Of a DNA stretch of 64,000 bases, positions 41,898 through 51,173 are shown one piece after another. Below the pieces are notes generated by a model. The model saw nothing but the letters and a program-made list of their open reading frames with translations. It did not search any database and was not told the DNA's origin. The translations under genes were made by a program, and so were the position numbers. This DNA is from Streptomyces sp. NBC_01485 (lineage in GTDB: Bacteria > Actinomycetota > Actinomycetes > Streptomycetales > Streptomycetaceae). The DNA lies in the NCBI RefSeq assembly GCF_036227125.1, contig NZ_CP109435.1, forward strand, positions 7,130,001 through 7,194,000. The letters are read 5' to 3'. Every line of letters starts with the position of its first letter. Position 1 is the stretch's first letter.

Positions 41898-41937
41898 GGG
41901 CCGGGTTCACCACCGTCAAGGGTGGTGTACCCGGCCC
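41898..41937 (+). terminator. Terminator of dxs
   Basis: GGGCCGGGTTCACCACC at 41898-41914 pairs with GGTGGTGTACCCGGCCC at 41921-41937 (one mismatch), with a 6-base loop. Confidence 0.85.
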
Positions 41938-42024
41938 ATTTGCGTGAATCCGCTCGCGCCGGGGCATACGTACCACGCCCCCTCTCGATCATGTCGAGGA
42001 CGACACAGCGTGGGAGGTAAACCC

Positions 42025-43527
42025 GTGAGCAGCACCCTCTTCCGGACGAAGAAGGTCGAGCAGTCCATCCTCGACACCGAGGAACCCGAGCACGCGCTCA
42101 GGAAATCCCTGACCGCGCTCGATCTGACCGTCTTCGGCGTCGGCGTCATCATCGGCACCGGCATCTTCGTCCTCACCGGCACCGTCGCCAAGAACAACGC
42201 CGGTCCCGCCGTCGCCCTGGCCTTCGTGGTGGCCGGGGTCGTCTGCGCGCTCGCCGCGCTCTGCTACGCCGAGTTCGCCTCCACCGTCCCGGTGGCGGGC
42301 TCCGCGTACACCTTCGCGTACGCCTCCCTCGGCGAGCTGCCCGCCTGGATCATCGGCTGGGACCTGGTCCTGGAGTTCGCGCTCGGCACGGCGGTGGTCG
42401 CCGTCGGCTGGTCCGGGTACGTCGCCTCGCTGCTGGACAACGCGGGCTGGCATCTGCCGGCGGCGCTGAGCGGGCGGGAGGGCGCCGACGGCTTCGGCTT
42501 CGACATCCTCGCCGCCGCCCTGGTCCTGGTCCTCACCGCCATCCTCGTGGTCGGCACGAAGCTCTCCGCGCGGGTGACCTCCGTCGTCGTCGCCATCAAG
42601 GTGACCGTCGTCCTGACCGTGATCGTCGCGGGCGCCTTCTTCATCAACGGCGACAACTACGACCCGTTCGTCCCCAAGGCGCAGGAGGTGCCGGCGGGCG
42701 ACGGGCTGCACGCCCCGCTGATCCAGCTGATGTTCGGCTGGGCGCCGTCCAACTTCGGTGTGATGGGCATCTTCACCGCCGCGTCGGTCGTCTTCTTCGC
42801 GTTCATCGGCTTCGACGTCGTCGCCACCGCCGCCGAGGAGACCCGCAACCCGCAGCGGGACATGCCGCGCGGCATCATCGGCTCCCTCATCATCTGTACG
42901 ACGCTGTACGTCGCCGTGTCGATCGTCGTGACCGGTATGCAGAACTACCGCGAACTGTCCGTGGACGCCCCGCTCGCCGACGCCTTCAAGGCCACCGGGC
43001 ACCCCTGGTTCGCCGGCTTCATCAGCTTCGGCGCCGCCGTCGGCCTGACGACGGTCTGCATGATCCTGCTGCTCGGCCAGACCCGGGTCTTCTTCGCGAT
43101 GAGCCGCGACGGACTCCTGCCGCGCTTCTTCTCCCACGTCCACCCGCGGTTCAGGACCCCGCACCGGCCGACCATCCTGCTCGGCGTGATCATCGCGATC
43201 CTGGCCGGCTTCACCAGCCTCAGCGAACTCGCCGAACTGGTCAACATCGGCACGCTGTTCGCGTTCATCGTGGTCGCGATCGGCGTCATCATCCTCCGCA
43301 ACTCCCGCCCCGACCTGCCCCGTTCGTTCCGTACCCCGTGGGTGCCGGCCCTGCCGATCGTGTCGGTGCTGGCCTCGCTGTGGCTGATGCTGAACCTGCC
43401 CGCCGAGACCTGGCTGCGGTTCGGCATCTGGATGGCCGTCGGCGCCGCCGTCTACTTCCTCTACGGCCGCTCCCACAGCCGACTAGGACGGGAGCAGCAG
43501 GCGGCGGGGCAGACCCCTCCGGCGTAG
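42025..43527 (+). CDS. APC-family amino acid permease
   Basis: The product is 500 residues from GTG 42025, with GGGAGG 7 bases upstream. Twelve membrane helices of the APC superfamily are apparent. Family signatures include GVGVIIGTGIFVLTGTVA in helix 1, ASTVPVAGSAYTFAYASLGE, FFAFIGFDVVATAAEETRNP and RVFFAMSRDGLLPRFF. It is closest in character to the cationic amino acid transporter (CAT)/YfnA group. Proton-coupled uptake of a cationic or neutral amino acid is likely; the substrate cannot be read. It ends 19 bases before the convergent NYN gene. Confidence 0.92.
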   Translation: MSSTLFRTKKVEQSILDTEEPEHALRKSLTALDLTVFGVGVIIGTGIFVLTGTVAKNNAGPAVALAFVVAGVVCALAALCYAEFASTVPVAGSAYTFAYASLGELPAWIIGWDLVLEFALGTAVVAVGWSGYVASLLDNAGWHLPAALSGREGADGFGFDILAAALVLVLTAILVVGTKLSARVTSVVVAIKVTVVLTVIVAGAFFINGDNYDPFVPKAQEVPAGDGLHAPLIQLMFGWAPSNFGVMGIFTAASVVFFAFIGFDVVATAAEETRNPQRDMPRGIIGSLIICTTLYVAVSIVVTGMQNYRELSVDAPLADAFKATGHPWFAGFISFGAAVGLTTVCMILLLGQTRVFFAMSRDGLLPRFFSHVHPRFRTPHRPTILLGVIIAILAGFTSLSELAELVNIGTLFAFIVVAIGVIILRNSRPDLPRSFRTPWVPALPIVSVLASLWLMLNLPAETWLRFGIWMAVGAAVYFLYGRSHSRLGREQQAAGQTPPA

Positions 43528-43546
43528 GGGGACGCGGGGGAGATGC

Positions 43547-43930
43547 TCAGCCGCGTACCGAGCGCGGGCCCGTGACGTCCGCGCCGAGTTCCGTCACCCG
43601 GCGGCGCAGCTCGCGGTCGGCCGTGACGACCAGACGGGGGCGCCCGCCGGCGCCGGCGACCAGTTCGACGATCCGGTCGTCCCCGCTGCCGGGCGCCGCC
43701 TCCACCCGTACGCCGGGCACCGCCTCCACCCCGCGGGCCGCGCCCTCGACGACGAGGACGATCTCCACGGTCCCGGAGTGCCCCGGCAGCCCGTCCACGG
43801 CCAGCCGGTCCCGCAGCCGCTCGGCGGCCCCCCGCCGATCCCGCCACCACCCGTCGGGCACCGACCCGACGACGTTCGCGCCGTCGACGATCACGAGCAA
43901 CGCGGCGGTGTCGTCAGGGGAGCCGTCCAT
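43547..43930 (-). CDS. NYN-domain (PIN-like) protein
   Basis: The product is 127 residues from ATG 43930 (GGGAG just upstream, spacing short); ATG 43969 would add 13 residues. The PIN-like fold shows the acidic residues of a metal-dependent nuclease: Asp in LLVIVDGANVVGSVPDGWW, further acids in GSGDDRIVELV, and Asp in RLVVTADRELRRRV. Resembles YacP/NYN proteins suspected of RNA cleavage. It is monocistronic, convergent with the permease and downstream of the fadB terminator. Confidence 0.8.
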   Translation of the reverse strand: MDGSPDDTAALLVIVDGANVVGSVPDGWWRDRRGAAERLRDRLAVDGLPGHSGTVEIVLVVEGAARGVEAVPGVRVEAAPGSGDDRIVELVAGAGGRPRLVVTADRELRRRVTELGADVTGPRSVRG

Positions 43931-44008
43931 GGCTCCCAGGGTCGCACGGGCGGCCCCCGTCGCGCTCATCTCGCAGCGACGGCAGAGCGACCGGCAGAGC
44001 AACGGCAG

Positions 44009-44036
44009 AGGGCCCCCGCCGAGTGGCGGAGGCCCT
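44009..44036 (-). terminator. Terminator of the fadA-fadB operon
   Basis: AGGGCCCCCGCC at 44009-44020 pairs with GGCGGAGGCCCT at 44025-44036 (one mismatch), with a 4-base loop, 21 bases beyond the fadB stop. Confidence 0.8.
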
Positions 44037-44057
44037 CCGTACAAGCGGTTACGGCGG

Positions 44058-46193
44058 TTACGCCGGGACCGACGCCACGCCCGGCGCCAGGAACTTCTTG
44101 CCGTTCACGCGGTCGGAGACGCCCTCGCGGTCCAGGTACGGGGTGATGCCGCCCAGGTGGAAGGGCCAGCCGGCGCCCGTGATCAGGCACAGGTCGATGT
44201 CCTGGGCCTCGGCGACGACGCCCTCGTCGAGCATGAGCCCGATCTCCTGCGCCACCGCGTCCAGGACGCGCGCCCGCACCTGCTCCTCCGTCAGGGCGGT
44301 GTCGCCCTGCTTCAGCAGCGCGGCGACCTCGGGGTCCAGCTCCGGCTTGAAGCCGTTCTCGGCGGAGTAGACGTAGAAGCCGCGCTTGCCCGCCTTGACG
44401 ACGGCCGCGAGGTTCGCGGAGACCGTGAAGCGGTCCGGGAACGCCCGGTGGAGGGTCTCCGAGACGTGCAGACCGATCGCCGGACCGACCAGCTCCAGCA
44501 GGACCAGCGGGGACATCGGCAGGCCCAGCGGCTCCACCGCCTTCTCCGCCACCTCGACCGAGGTGCCCTCGTCGATGACGTTCTGCACCTCGCCCATGAA
44601 GCGGGTCAGGACGCGGTTCACGACGAACGCCGGGGCGTCCTTCACCAGGACCGCGGTCTTCTTCAGCTTCTTGGCGACGGCGAACGCGGTGGCCAGCGAC
44701 GCGTCGTCGGTCTGCTCGCCGCGGACGATCTCCAGCAGCGGCAGGATCGCGACCGGGTTGAAGAAGTGGAAGCCCACGACCCGCTCGGGGTTCTTCAGCT
44801 TCGACGCCATCTCGGTGATCGAGAGCGACGAGGTGTTGGTCGCGAGGATCGCGTGCGCCGGGGCGACCGCCTCGACCTCCGCGAACACCTGCTGCTTGAC
44901 GCCGATCTCCTCGAACACGGCCTCGATGATGAAGTCCGCGTCCGCGAAGCCCTCGGCCTTGTCCAGGACACCGCTCACCAGGGCCGTCAGGCGGTTGGCC
45001 TTGTCCTGGTTGATCCGGCCCTTGCCCAGCAGCTTCTCGATCTCGGCGTGGACGTAGCCCACACCCTTGTCGACGCGCTCCTGGTCGATGTCCGTGAGGA
45101 CGACCGGGACCTCCAGGCGGCGCAGGAAGAGCAGCGCGAGCTGCGAGGCCATCAGGCCCGCGCCCACGACGCCGACCTTGGTGACCGGGCGGGCCAGGTT
45201 CTTGTCCGGGGCGCCCGCCGGGCGCTTGCCGCGCTTCTGCACCAGGTTGAACGCGTAGATGCCGGAGCGCAGTTCGCCACCCATGATCAGGTCGGCGAGG
45301 GCGACGTCCTCGGCGTCGTAGCCCTGCTGCAGGTCGCCGTTCTTCGCGGCGGCGATGATGTCCAGCGCGCGGTACGCGGCCGGGGCCGCCCCGTGCACCT
45401 TGCCGTCCGCGACGGACCGGCCGCGCGCGACGGCCTGGTCCCAGGCGGCGCCGCGGTCGATCACCGGACGCTCGACCTCGACGTCGCCCTTGAGGACGTT
45501 CGCCGTCCAGATCAGCGACTGCTCCAGGAAGTCGACGCCCTCGAAGAGCGCGTCGGCGATCCCCAGGTCGAAGACCTGCTGGCCCTTGAGCTGCTTGTTC
45601 TGGTTGAGGCTGTTCTCGATGATCACCGAGACGGCCTTGTCGGCGCCGATCAGGTTCGGCAGCAGCGCGCAGCCGCCCCAGCCGGGGACCAGACCGAGGA
45701 AGACCTCGGGGAGGGAGAACGCGGGAATCGCCTTCGAGACGGTGCGGTACGCGCAGTGCAGACCGACCTCGACGCCGCCGCCCATCGCCGCGCCGTTGTA
45801 GTACGCGAAGGTCGGGACCGCGAGGCCCGACAGCCGCTTGAAGACCTCGTGGCCGCCCTTGCCGATGGCGAGCGCGTCGGCGTGCTCCTTGAGGAGCTCG
45901 ACGCCCTTGAGGTCCGCGCCGACCGCGAAGATGAACGGCTTGCCGGTGACGCCGACACCGACGATCTCGCCGGCCTTGGCCTCCTTCTCGACCTGGTCGA
46001 TCGCGACGTCGAGGTTCGCGAGGGACTGCGGCCCGAAGGTGGTCGGCTTGGTGTGGTCCAGCCCGTTGTCCAGCGTGATCAGGGCGAAGCGCCCCGCGCC
46101 GGACGGCAGGTCCAGGTGGCGTACGTGCGCCTGCGTGACGACCTCGCCGGGGAACAACTCGGCCGCGCGCTTCAGGAGTTCGGTGGTGCTCAC
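44058..46193 (-). CDS. fadB: Fatty-acid oxidation multifunctional protein (enoyl-CoA hydratase/3-hydroxyacyl-CoA dehydrogenase)
   Basis: The product is 711 residues from GTG 46193, which overlaps the thiolase stop (GTGA) and has GGAG upstream. The N-terminal crotonase domain includes FAVGADLKGVELL, YYNGAAMGGGVEVGLHC and PEVFLGLVPGWGG, carrying the oxyanion hole and catalytic Glu region. The Rossmann 3-hydroxyacyl-CoA dehydrogenase part has VGVVGAGLMASQLALLFL, ATNTSSLSI and GFHFFNPV with the catalytic His, plus two C-terminal helical domains. It performs hydration and NAD-dependent oxidation in beta-oxidation with the coupled thiolase. Length is standard. Confidence 0.95.
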   Translation of the reverse strand: MSTTELLKRAAELFPGEVVTQAHVRHLDLPSGAGRFALITLDNGLDHTKPTTFGPQSLANLDVAIDQVEKEAKAGEIVGVGVTGKPFIFAVGADLKGVELLKEHADALAIGKGGHEVFKRLSGLAVPTFAYYNGAAMGGGVEVGLHCAYRTVSKAIPAFSLPEVFLGLVPGWGGCALLPNLIGADKAVSVIIENSLNQNKQLKGQQVFDLGIADALFEGVDFLEQSLIWTANVLKGDVEVERPVIDRGAAWDQAVARGRSVADGKVHGAAPAAYRALDIIAAAKNGDLQQGYDAEDVALADLIMGGELRSGIYAFNLVQKRGKRPAGAPDKNLARPVTKVGVVGAGLMASQLALLFLRRLEVPVVLTDIDQERVDKGVGYVHAEIEKLLGKGRINQDKANRLTALVSGVLDKAEGFADADFIIEAVFEEIGVKQQVFAEVEAVAPAHAILATNTSSLSITEMASKLKNPERVVGFHFFNPVAILPLLEIVRGEQTDDASLATAFAVAKKLKKTAVLVKDAPAFVVNRVLTRFMGEVQNVIDEGTSVEVAEKAVEPLGLPMSPLVLLELVGPAIGLHVSETLHRAFPDRFTVSANLAAVVKAGKRGFYVYSAENGFKPELDPEVAALLKQGDTALTEEQVRARVLDAVAQEIGLMLDEGVVAEAQDIDLCLITGAGWPFHLGGITPYLDREGVSDRVNGKKFLAPGVASVPA

Positions 46194-47410
46194 TTGTCGC
46201 CTCCGTCGAAGTGCGGGTTCTCCCAGATGACCGTCGCGCCCATGCCGAAGCCGACGCACATGGTGGTCAGGCCGTAGCGGACGTTCGGCTGCTCCTCGAA
46301 CTGGCGGGCCAGCTGCGTCATCAGCCGGACGCCGGAGGAGGCCAGCGGGTGGCCGAAGGCGATCGCGCCGCCGTACTGGTTGACGCGCTCGTCGTCGTCC
46401 GCGATGCCGTAGTGGTCGAGGAAGGCCAGGACCTGGACGGCGAACGCCTCGTTGACCTCGAAGAGACCGATGTCGGAGATGGACAGACCCGCCTGCGCGA
46501 GGGCCTTCTCCGTGGCCGGGATCGGGCCGTAGCCCATGACCTCCGGCTCGACGCCCGCGAAGGAGTACGCGACGAGGCGCATCTTCACCGGCAGGCCGTG
46601 CTCGCGCGCGAAGTCCTCGGACGCGATGAGGGAAGCGGTCGCACCGTCGTTCAGACCGGCCGCGTTACCGGCGGTGACCCGGCCGTGGACGCGGAACGGG
46701 GTCTTCAGCCCGGAGAGGTTCTCCAGGGTGGTGCCCGGACGCATCGGCTCGTCGGCGGTGACCAGGCCCCAGCCCGTCTCACCGGCCTCCGGGTTGGTGC
46801 GGCGGACCGAGATCGGCACCAGGTCGGCCTGGATCTTGCCGTTGGCGTACGCCTTGGCGGCCTTCTCCTGGGAGCGCACGGCGTACTCGTCGGCGCGCTG
46901 CTTGGTGATGTGCGGGTAGCGGTCGTGCAGGTTCTCCGCCGTCATGCCCATGAACAGGGCGGACTCGTCGACCAGCTTCTCGCTGACGAAGCGCGGGTTG
47001 GGGTCCACGCCCTCGCCCATCGGGTGGCGGCCCATGTGCTCGACACCGCCGGCGATGGCGATGTCGTACGCGCCGAAGGCGACGGAGCCGGCGACCGAGG
47101 TGACCGCGGTCAGGGCGCCCGCGCACATGCGGTCGATCGAGTAACCGGGCACCGAGGTCGGCAGACCCGCGAGGATGCCGGCGGTGCGGCCGATGGTCAG
47201 GCCCTGGTCGCCGATCTGCGTGGTCGCGGCGATGGCGACCTCGTCGATCTTCGCGGGGTCGAGACCGGGGTTGCGGCGCAGCAGCTCCCGGATCGCCTTC
47301 ACGACGAGGTCGTCGGCCCGGGTCTCGTGGTAGATGCCCTTCGGGCCCGCCTTGCCGAACGGGGTACGGACGCCGTCTACGAAGACGACGTCCCTGACGG
47401 TACGAGGCAC
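46190..47410 (-). CDS. fadA: Acetyl-CoA acyltransferase (thiolase)
   Basis: The product is 406 residues from GTG 47410, with GGAGGAG 8 bases upstream. The acyl-accepting Cys is in DRMCAGALTAV, the catalytic His in GGAIAFGHPLASSG and the second Cys in TTMCVGFGMG. It cleaves 3-ketoacyl-CoA to acetyl-CoA in the last step of beta-oxidation. Translationally coupled to fadB in the order fadA-fadB. A perfect palindrome 50 bases upstream of the start is a candidate operator. Confidence 0.95.
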   Translation of the reverse strand: MPRTVRDVVFVDGVRTPFGKAGPKGIYHETRADDLVVKAIRELLRRNPGLDPAKIDEVAIAATTQIGDQGLTIGRTAGILAGLPTSVPGYSIDRMCAGALTAVTSVAGSVAFGAYDIAIAGGVEHMGRHPMGEGVDPNPRFVSEKLVDESALFMGMTAENLHDRYPHITKQRADEYAVRSQEKAAKAYANGKIQADLVPISVRRTNPEAGETGWGLVTADEPMRPGTTLENLSGLKTPFRVHGRVTAGNAAGLNDGATASLIASEDFAREHGLPVKMRLVAYSFAGVEPEVMGYGPIPATEKALAQAGLSISDIGLFEVNEAFAVQVLAFLDHYGIADDDERVNQYGGAIAFGHPLASSGVRLMTQLARQFEEQPNVRYGLTTMCVGFGMGATVIWENPHFDGGDK

Positions 47411-47459
47411 GATGGCTCTCCTCCAGGTGCGGGGTGGCACTGCTGCGACTCACAAGCGC

Positions 47460-47473
47460 TGAGCGCGCGCTCA
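47460..47473. promoter_or_regulatory. Palindrome before fadA
   Basis: TGAGCGCGCGCTCA, a perfect 14-bp palindrome 50 bases before the thiolase GTG, in promoter position. It could be a TetR- or GntR-type site for an acyl-CoA-responsive repressor; I cannot name the regulator. Confidence 0.4.
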
Positions 47474-47580
47474 TAACCCATGCTACTTGTGGGTAACGTG
47501 GCTGCCCAGTCCGGGAGGGCCAAGCGGCGAAGGTCACACCCGGGAAACGTAAGCCATCCCGCCCGCAGTCCCGTTCGAGC

Positions 47581-48618
47581 TCACCCTCGGGGCGGTGCGG
47601 TCGACCCTCTCGGCGTCAGCACCGGCGTGGGCACGGGGTGCGATCCCGGACCCGCCCCCGTGATCACCCCGAACAGCGTCCGGGCCGCCTCCGCGCCGAA
47701 TCCGTGCACGTCATGGCTCATCGCGGAGAGCGTCGGATGGGTGAGCCGGCACAACTGCGAGTCGTCCCAGGCGAGCAGCGAGACGTCCCCCGGCACGCCG
47801 AGTCCCATCTCGGCCGCCACCGCCAGCCCGGCCACCGCCATGATGTCGTTGTCGTAGACGATCGCCGTCGGCCGGTCCGGCGGAGCGGCGGTCAGCATCG
47901 ACCGGGTCGCCCGCGCCCCCGCCTCCCCGGAGTAGTCCGTGGCGACCTGCCACGCCCCGGCCAGCCCCAGGCTCCGCGCCGCCGCGTCGAAGGCCGCCGT
48001 CCGGATCGTCGTGTGCCCGAGCGCCGCCGCGCCCCCGACCCGCGCGACCCGCCGGTGCCCGAGCGCCGCCAGATACCGCACCGCCTCCGTCACCGCCGTC
48101 GCGTCGTCGGTCCACACGGACGTCAGGTTCCCGGTCAGCGACGGATGCCCGACCGCGACCACCGGTATCCCGAGCCGCTCGGCCGCCGCCACCCGGGGAT
48201 CGTCGGCCCGGAAGTCCACCAGGATCGACCCGCCGATCTGCCGGCCCCGCCACCACGACTCGTGCAGCCCGACCTCCTCCTCGACGCTGCGCACCAGCCG
48301 CAGCAGCAGCGAGCAGGAGTGCTCGGTCAGCACGCTCTCCACCCCGGAGACGAACTCCATGTAGAACGGCTCCAGGCCCAGCATCCGGGCCGGCCGGCAG
48401 ATCGCGAGCCCCACCACGTCCACCCGGGAGCTGGACAGCGACCGGGCCGTGAGGTTCGGCTCCCAGCCCAGCTCCCGCGCCGCCGCGAAGATCCGGTCCC
48501 GGGTCGCCTCCGACAGCCCCGGCTTGCGGTTGAAGGCCAGCGACACGGCGCCCTTGGACACTCCGGCGCGCGCGGCGACGTCCTTGATGGTGACGCGAGG
48601 CGACGGGGACGCTGTCAT
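47581..48618 (-). CDS. LacI-family transcriptional regulator
   Basis: The product is 345 residues from ATG 48618, which overlaps the beta-mannosidase stop (ATGA). The N-terminal helix-turn-helix with hinge helix (VTIKDVAARAGVSKGAVSLA, FNRKPGLSEATRDRI, ARSLSSSRVDVVGL) is followed by a periplasmic-binding-like sensor domain with an effector-site motif (YDNDIMAVAGLAVAAEMG, LLAWDDSQLCRLTHPTLSAM). It is cotranscribed with the mannosidase and probably represses that operon and the divergent importer by binding GGAAAGCGCTGTCA at 51067. The same operator before the 17-kb cluster suggests it acts there too. The effector is probably a manno- or related oligosaccharide. Confidence 0.9.
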   Translation of the reverse strand: MTASPSPRVTIKDVAARAGVSKGAVSLAFNRKPGLSEATRDRIFAAARELGWEPNLTARSLSSSRVDVVGLAICRPARMLGLEPFYMEFVSGVESVLTEHSCSLLLRLVRSVEEEVGLHESWWRGRQIGGSILVDFRADDPRVAAAERLGIPVVAVGHPSLTGNLTSVWTDDATAVTEAVRYLAALGHRRVARVGGAAALGHTTIRTAAFDAAARSLGLAGAWQVATDYSGEAGARATRSMLTAAPPDRPTAIVYDNDIMAVAGLAVAAEMGLGVPGDVSLLAWDDSQLCRLTHPTLSAMSHDVHGFGAEAARTLFGVITGAGPGSHPVPTPVLTPRGSTAPPRG

Positions 48619-50987
48619 CGAGCGGGCTCCTGGCAGTACAGCGCGGCCCGGGCGGCGGCGGCGTCCGGAGTCTCCCAGCCCACGACGTGGATGGTCACCC
48701 GCTCCCCGGGCAGCAACGTCACCAGCCCCCGGTCGGCGCGCGCCCCCGGATCCAGCCGGTCGGCCTGCAACAGCAGGTCCCGGACCAGGGTGCGGGCCGT
48801 GACCGTGACGGCCCCCGGCGCCACACTCACCTCGAACTCGGGCTGCGGATACGGGACTTCACGATCCGGCACCGGAAAGTGCACGGCCCGCAGCCTGTCC
48901 ACGTCCGCCACGAGAAGCTCCTTCGCCCCGGCCGGCGCCAGCTCCACCGGCACCCGCACCTCACCCACCGCCCGCGCGCCGACGGCCAGTTCCACGCTCG
49001 CCGCGCCGACCACCTCCCCCGACACGGACACCCGCCGCAACGACACGGTCCCCGTCCACTGCTCGGCGGACTGGTTGACGGCCGCCAACACCAGCCCGTC
49101 GCCACGCACTTGGAGTGTGAGCAGCCGGTCCGCGTACAGCCGGCGCAGCTCGTGGTACAGCGGCTTCTCCCGCCCGTCCCCGTCGATCGCCGCCCAGGAC
49201 GTCACCGGCCAGCAGTCGTTGAGCTGCCAGACGATCGTGCCCGCGCACACCGGCCAGTGCGACCGCCAGTGCTCGATCCCCGTCGCCACCGCCCGCGCCT
49301 GGTTGACCTGCGTGAGGTAGTGCCACCGGTCGAAGTCCCCCTCGGGCACGGCGAAGTGGCGGGCGAGCCCGCGCTCCAGCTTGCCGTTGCCGTCCTCCGC
49401 CTTCTGGTGGTGCAGCATGCCGGGGGAGTCCGCCGCGAGCTCCTCACCCGGCAGCGCCCGCCGCAGCGTCGCGTGCGCGGGCGGCGCCTGCCACCCGAAC
49501 TCGGCGACGAACCGCGGCACTTCGCTCCGGTACTCCGCGTAGTCCTGCCGGTTCCACACCTCCCACGAGTGGTGCGTCCCGTGCGCCGGATCGTTCGGAT
49601 GGTGCTCCCACGAACCCGACCACGGACTCCCCGCCGTGTACGGCCGCGTCGGATCCAACTCGCCCACCACACGCGGCAGTACGCCCAGGTAGTACCCCTC
49701 GCCCCAGGAGTCCCCGCCGAGCTGCTCCGCCCACCCCCAGTCCCGGAACCCCCACAGGTTCTCGTTGTTCCCGTTCCACAGCACGAGCGACGGATGCGGC
49801 ATCAGCCGTACGACGTTCTCGCGGGCCTCCGCCTCCACCTCGCCGCGCAGCGGCTGCTCCTCCGGGTAGGCCGCGCACGCGAACGGAAAGTCCTGCCACA
49901 CCAGCAGACCCAGCTCGTCGCAGGCGTCGTAGAAGTCCTCGCTCTCGTAGATCCCGCCGCCCCAGACCCGGACCAGGTCGACCCCGGCGCCGGCCGCCTG
50001 CCCGAGCCGCGTGCGGTAGCGCTCCCGGCTCACCCGGGACGGAAACACGTCGTCCGGGATCCAGTTGACCCCCCGCGCGAAGAGCCGCTCCCCGTTGACG
50101 ACCAGGGTGAACCCGGTCCCGTGCGCATCGGCGGAGGTGTCCAGTTCGACGCTGCGGAAACCGACGCGCCGCCGCCAGACGTCGAGCGGCGCGCTCCCGT
50201 GATGCAACGTCAACTCGACGTCGTACAACGGCTGTTCGCCGTACCCGCGCGGCCACCACAGCTCCGCGTCCGGCACCTCCACCCGTACGACGCCGCTCGA
50301 CCCCGTCACCTCGGCCCGCGCCCGCACGCCCCCCACCCGGGCCTCCAGGGTGAGCCCGGCCTCCACCCGGGTGCGCTCCACGTCCACCCGCAACTCGACG
50401 ACCCCGACGCCCTGTTCGACGGTGACCAGCGGGCGCACCCGCGCCAGCCGGGCCGTCGACCAGCGCTCCACCCGCACCGGCCGCCAGATCCCGGCCGTCA
50501 CCAGGGTCGGCCCCCAGTCCCAGCCGAACGAGCAGGCCATCTTGCGCACGTACTGGTACGGCTCGGCGTAGGCGGCCGGGCGGTCGCCGACCTTCCCGCG
50601 CACGGCCTCCGCCTCGGCGTAGGCCGAGACGAACCGGACGGCCAGCGGCCCGCCCAGCCCCGTCACGTCGAAGCGGTACGAGCGGTGCATGTTCCGCACC
50701 CGGCCCAGGAGTTGACCGCCCAGCGTGATCTCCGCGACCGTGTCGAGTCCGTCGAAGACCAGGTCGGTCTGCTCATGCCCGGACGCCGCGGCCGGCAGCT
50801 CCGTCTCGTACGTCCACTCGCGCCGCCCCACCCACGCGACCTCGGTCTCACCCGTGCCGAGGAACGGGTCCGGGATCACCCCGGCGGCGAGCAGATCGGT
50901 GTGCACACAGCCCGGCACCACGGCCGGGAGCGCCTTTCCCTCGTGCCGCAGTTGCCATCCGTCGTCGAGCGGTGAGGCCTCCAGCAT
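48615..50987 (-). CDS. GH2 beta-mannosidase
   Basis: The product is 790 residues from ATG 50987, with GGGAG 5 bases upstream; GTG 50993 is too close to that site. Domain order is jelly-roll sugar-binding domain (VPGCVHTDLLAAGVIPDPF), immunoglobulin-like domain, TIM barrel (FARGVNWIPDDVFPSRVSRE, RVWGGGIYESEDFYDACDEL), then C-terminal beta domains. The acid/base Glu is in LWNGNNENLWGF and the nucleophile Glu in FVAEFGWQAPP. The FGWDWGP and VHTDLL motifs mark beta-mannosidases within GH2. There is no signal peptide, so it hydrolyses imported beta-mannosides in the cytoplasm. Confidence 0.93.
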   Translation of the reverse strand: MLEASPLDDGWQLRHEGKALPAVVPGCVHTDLLAAGVIPDPFLGTGETEVAWVGRREWTYETELPAAASGHEQTDLVFDGLDTVAEITLGGQLLGRVRNMHRSYRFDVTGLGGPLAVRFVSAYAEAEAVRGKVGDRPAAYAEPYQYVRKMACSFGWDWGPTLVTAGIWRPVRVERWSTARLARVRPLVTVEQGVGVVELRVDVERTRVEAGLTLEARVGGVRARAEVTGSSGVVRVEVPDAELWWPRGYGEQPLYDVELTLHHGSAPLDVWRRRVGFRSVELDTSADAHGTGFTLVVNGERLFARGVNWIPDDVFPSRVSRERYRTRLGQAAGAGVDLVRVWGGGIYESEDFYDACDELGLLVWQDFPFACAAYPEEQPLRGEVEAEARENVVRLMPHPSLVLWNGNNENLWGFRDWGWAEQLGGDSWGEGYYLGVLPRVVGELDPTRPYTAGSPWSGSWEHHPNDPAHGTHHSWEVWNRQDYAEYRSEVPRFVAEFGWQAPPAHATLRRALPGEELAADSPGMLHHQKAEDGNGKLERGLARHFAVPEGDFDRWHYLTQVNQARAVATGIEHWRSHWPVCAGTIVWQLNDCWPVTSWAAIDGDGREKPLYHELRRLYADRLLTLQVRGDGLVLAAVNQSAEQWTGTVSLRRVSVSGEVVGAASVELAVGARAVGEVRVPVELAPAGAKELLVADVDRLRAVHFPVPDREVPYPQPEFEVSVAPGAVTVTARTLVRDLLLQADRLDPGARADRGLVTLLPGERVTIHVVGWETPDAAAARAALYCQEPAR

Positions 50988-51066
50988 GCGCACTCCCTAA
51001 ACCGGTCAAGCCCATAACTGAGCGCCATTTATTCATCGTTGGCGGGAATGGGACTTTACCGGTTGA

Positions 51067-51080
51067 GGAAAGCGCTGTCA
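51067..51080. promoter_or_regulatory. LacI-type operator in the mannosidase/importer divergent promoter
   Basis: GGAAAGCGCTGTCA, the exact reverse complement of 17224-17237. It lies between the divergent mannosidase-lacI operon and the importer, the natural place for the linked LacI protein to bind. Confidence 0.7.
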
Positions 51081-51173
51081 GAGTGCCGAATCAGCCAACC
51101 CGCTCGTGTCCGATCGACCCGCAGGTGCGCGTCCGTCCGAGAACGTCCCGAGAACGTCCGGAGAACGGAAGTG

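Noticed and set aside
43338..46277. 979-codon forward frame opposite fadB
   Set aside because: A shadow of the antisense strand of fadB; low-complexity charged sequence with no homology signs.
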